A stretch of DNA of 64,000 nt, from positions 558,001 to 622,000 of the forward strand of contig NZ_LS999521.1 in the NCBI RefSeq assembly GCF_900520355.1. The letters run 5' to 3'. The position numbers were made by a program, and so were the translations under genes. This document shows, piece by piece, positions 62,089 through 64,000 of this stretch; position 1 is the first letter of the stretch, and every line of letters begins with the position of its first letter. A model generated the notes under the pieces. That model saw nothing but the letters and a program-made list of their open reading frames with translations. It ran no database searches and was not told the DNA's origin. The DNA is from Acinetobacter calcoaceticus (GTDB lineage: Bacteria; Pseudomonadota; Gammaproteobacteria; Pseudomonadales; Moraxellaceae).

Positions 62089-63371
62089 ATCAACAAGCTC
62101 CACTTTCAATAGACTCTTTAGATACATGGCTCAATTATTGGAGCCATGTTCACGTTACAGGGATAGATCTTGGTCTGGAACGTGTAATTCCTGTTGCAGA
62201 AAAGCTCGGTGTAACTCAGCCTACTGCTAAAGTTTTTACAGTAGCCGGAACGAATGGTAAGGGCTCAACGACAACCACACTAGCTGCTATATTAAATCAG
62301 CAGGGTTATAAAGTTGGGTTATATCAGTCACCCCATATCTATCGCTTTAATGAACGAGTCAAATTAGGTGGAGTCGAAGTCGATGATCGAAGTCTGATTG
62401 ATGCTTTTGTTCAAGTCGATCAGGCTCGTCGCGATTGTGATTTAAGCTTATCTTTTTTTGAAGCAACCACTTTGGCTGCTTTTGTCATTTTTAAACAACA
62501 GCAATGCGATGTATGGGTGCTCGAAGTTGGTTTGGGCGGACGCTTAGATGTTGTTAATGTAATTGATCCTAACGTTGCGGTTATTACTAATATTGGCCTA
62601 GATCATACTGATTGGTTAGGCGATACCATTGAAAAAATTGCTTTTGAAAAAGCAGGAATTATTCGTCCACAAATTCCGGTTGTCTTTGCTGGCGAACAAC
62701 TTTTACCTCAAGCAATTCAAGATAAAGCAGAAAGTACGCAAGCAATTTTATATACCGTTAATCGTGATTATTTTTATAAACTCGCCGATGATGGACAAAA
62801 CTGGTACTTTGCCTCAGAAGGAACCACTTTAAAGCTTCCTTTAGGTCGTTTAGCCATCGAAAATATTGCGGGGGCGGTTGCAGCCATTTTAAATAGCGGA
62901 CTTGAAATTTCTCAGTCTGCTTTAGAAAAAGGTATTCAAGCTGCACGCTTAGCAGGACGTTTTGAACAGCGCCAAGTGGAAGGCAAAACAGTAATTTTTG
63001 ATGCCGGACACAATCCACATGGTGTTGAATTTTTGTTAAAGCAATTGCGAAATTTCTTAGAATACAATAAACAGTACACAGAAGTTGTCGCAGTATTTTC
63101 AATGCTGGCAGATAAAGATATAAAATCAGTAGTCGATTTATTGAAACCTACTGTTTTACATTGGAAAATTGCTGAATTGAATGTGCCGCGTGCTGCATCG
63201 ATTCAGCAGCTCACTGAGGCCTTGCAAGGTCAGACAGTACAACAATATGGCAATATCAAAGAGGCATTTAAATCAGCGCTTGAGCAAACAAATAACAATC
63301 AGCTGATTTTGGCCTGTGGTTCGTTTCATACTTTAGAAGCGATTTGGGAGTATTTGGAAGAATGTCAATGA
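62085..63371 (+). CDS. folC: FolC, dihydrofolate/folylpolyglutamate synthase
   Basis: A 428-residue bifunctional synthase. It begins at a TTG that overlaps the accD stop (TTGA); reading from there gives MNQQAPLSIDSLDTWLNYWS, the family start. Features are the P-loop VAGTNGKGSTTTTLA (about 53-67), YQSPHIYRFNERVKL (about 79-93), ITNIGLDHTDWLG (near 171-183) and FDAGHNPHG (near 305-313). It adds glutamate to dihydropteroate and folates. It overlaps the next gene by 4 bases. Confidence 0.95.
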   Translation: MNQQAPLSIDSLDTWLNYWSHVHVTGIDLGLERVIPVAEKLGVTQPTAKVFTVAGTNGKGSTTTTLAAILNQQGYKVGLYQSPHIYRFNERVKLGGVEVDDRSLIDAFVQVDQARRDCDLSLSFFEATTLAAFVIFKQQQCDVWVLEVGLGGRLDVVNVIDPNVAVITNIGLDHTDWLGDTIEKIAFEKAGIIRPQIPVVFAGEQLLPQAIQDKAESTQAILYTVNRDYFYKLADDGQNWYFASEGTTLKLPLGRLAIENIAGAVAAILNSGLEISQSALEKGIQAARLAGRFEQRQVEGKTVIFDAGHNPHGVEFLLKQLRNFLEYNKQYTEVVAVFSMLADKDIKSVVDLLKPTVLHWKIAELNVPRAASIQQLTEALQGQTVQQYGNIKEAFKSALEQTNNNQLILACGSFHTLEAIWEYLEECQ

Positions 63372-64000
63372 ATAACAAACAACGCTGGATGGGTGGTGTT
63401 GTTTTACTGGGTGGTGGTGTTTTATTGGCAGCATTACTTCTAAAAGGAAATGAGGAAATAAAACAGGTTGAAGTTCAATCACCTGCATCCACATCACCAA
63501 AAACTCAAACTAAGCCAAAGCAAGCAACCGAAGGACAAATGGTACAACTACAACCTCTAGCGGTTGATGTTGAAACAGAAAAGCGTTTGCTAGAAGAACA
63601 GCGCCGTTCGCGTGAAAAAGCTGTTGCAGAACAGGAAGCACGTGCAGCAGAGTTTTTAGCAATGCAACAGCAAGCTGAAGCCGACGCTGCTCGTAAAGCA
63701 GCGGCAGAGTACGCTGCGATTAATGCGCGCCGTACAGCAGCTCAAGAAAGTTCAGATAATATTCCACCAGAGTTAGTGGGTGAGGCGAAAGCTAAAAACC
63801 AGCAAGCCAATGTAGCGAATAAAACAACTGATACTTCAAAAATAGATGCAGATAAAAAAGCAGCCGAAGCAAAACGACAAGCAGAAGCAGCCAAAAAAGC
63901 AGCTGAAGCAAAACGCCAAGCAGAAGCTGACAAGAAAGCAGCTGAAGCAAAACGTCAAGCAGAAGCTGACAAGAAAACAACTGAAGCAAAACGTCAGGCA
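63368..64000 (+). CDS. Membrane-anchored Ala/Lys/Glu-rich coiled-coil protein, probably SPOR-domain (DedD-like), 3' truncated
   Basis: The frame opens at ATG 63368, overlapping the folC stop, and runs past the window end, so at least 211 codons are seen. It begins MNNKQRWMGGVVLLGGGVLL, a cytoplasmic N-terminus plus one helix (about 8-24). A Pro/Thr/Lys linker then leads to a long Ala/Glu/Gln/Arg/Lys helix. From residue 162 a 13-residue unit (DKKAAEAKRQAEA type) repeats. Position after folC and this design fit DedD-like divisome proteins with a C-terminal SPOR domain, which would lie beyond the window. TolA-like proteins have a similar helix and cannot be excluded. Confidence 0.7.
   Translation, partial: MNNKQRWMGGVVLLGGGVLLAALLLKGNEEIKQVEVQSPASTSPKTQTKPKQATEGQMVQLQPLAVDVETEKRLLEEQRRSREKAVAEQEARAAEFLAMQQQAEADAARKAAAEYAAINARRTAAQESSDNIPPELVGEAKAKNQQANVANKTTDTSKIDADKKAAEAKRQAEAAKKAAEAKRQAEADKKAAEAKRQAEADKKTTEAKRQA
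63851..64000 (+). repeat. 39-bp tandem repeat inside a coiled-coil gene
   Basis: Four successive copies of a 39-base unit (13 codons) begin at 63851, 63890, 63929 and 63968; the last is cut by the window end. Copies differ mainly at third positions, and the fourth has KTT for KAA. It encodes KKAAEAKRQAEA repeats and could vary in number by slippage or recombination. Confidence 0.85.

Overview
The window is ordinary chromosomal DNA of an Acinetobacter, most likely the A. baumannii/calcoaceticus complex. The reasons are the AT-rich base composition, the ilvE-[lipooligosaccharide outer-core genes]-aspS arrangement, a BaeS/BaeR pair in that order, and protein families and gene orders typical of this genus (queA/tgt/yajC/secD/secF; trpF-trpB and trpA-accD-folC). 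There is no phage, insertion sequence, CRISPR array, plasmid gene or rRNA operon. Gene density is high and most genes are core genes.

Layout. 1-7.8 kb: end of an acyl-CoA thioesterase, a hotdog protein, yajQ, a rhodanese, the minus-strand run yciB-yciI-membrane protein-mnmC, then an RNase AM-like PHP phosphatase, a bestrophin and radC. 7.8-15.3 kb: coaBC, the Sec/queuosine block (queA, tgt, yajC, secD, secF) and tRNA-Leu(CAA). 15.3-20.8 kb: a 458-bp gene-poor gap, a soluble sensor kinase, glnE and ilvE. 20.8-28.4 kb: the LOS outer-core (OC) locus, with glycosyltransferases, a polysaccharide deacetylase and a glycosyl-hydrolase-like protein, ending at aspS. 31-35 kb: a Zur-controlled TonB receptor of ZnuD type and a phospholipase-D-like protein. 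35-44 kb: small hypothetical genes, RcnB-like and PsiE-like proteins, a quinone oxidoreductase, a GST/LysR divergent pair and two tandem acyl-CoA dehydrogenases. 43.9-51.7 kb: a small lipoprotein divergent from baeSR, an L,D-transpeptidase, selO, an acyl desaturase, a META-domain lipoprotein and a GDPD. 51.8-54.6 kb: a B12 unit (cobalamin riboswitch, btuB, ATP:corrinoid adenosyltransferase). 54.6-64 kb: trpF-trpB, two DUF genes, a PF10118 hydrolase divergent from an AraC regulator, then trpA-accD-folC and the start of a SPOR/DedD-like protein cut by the window end.

Most unexplained signal lies between genes. It includes a 67-bp imperfect hairpin between queA and tgt, a four-palindrome module at 35.04-35.16 kb, an inverted pair of perfect DnaA boxes at 46.8 kb, perfect palindromic operators before trpA and the desaturase, a 24-codon ORF with an ideal Shine-Dalgarno sequence at 35.7 kb, and a tRNA-3'-end-like fragment with a decayed coding tail near tRNA-Leu. 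I did not find a convincing new multi-gene system. Family calls come from reading motifs and gene order; no database search was run.
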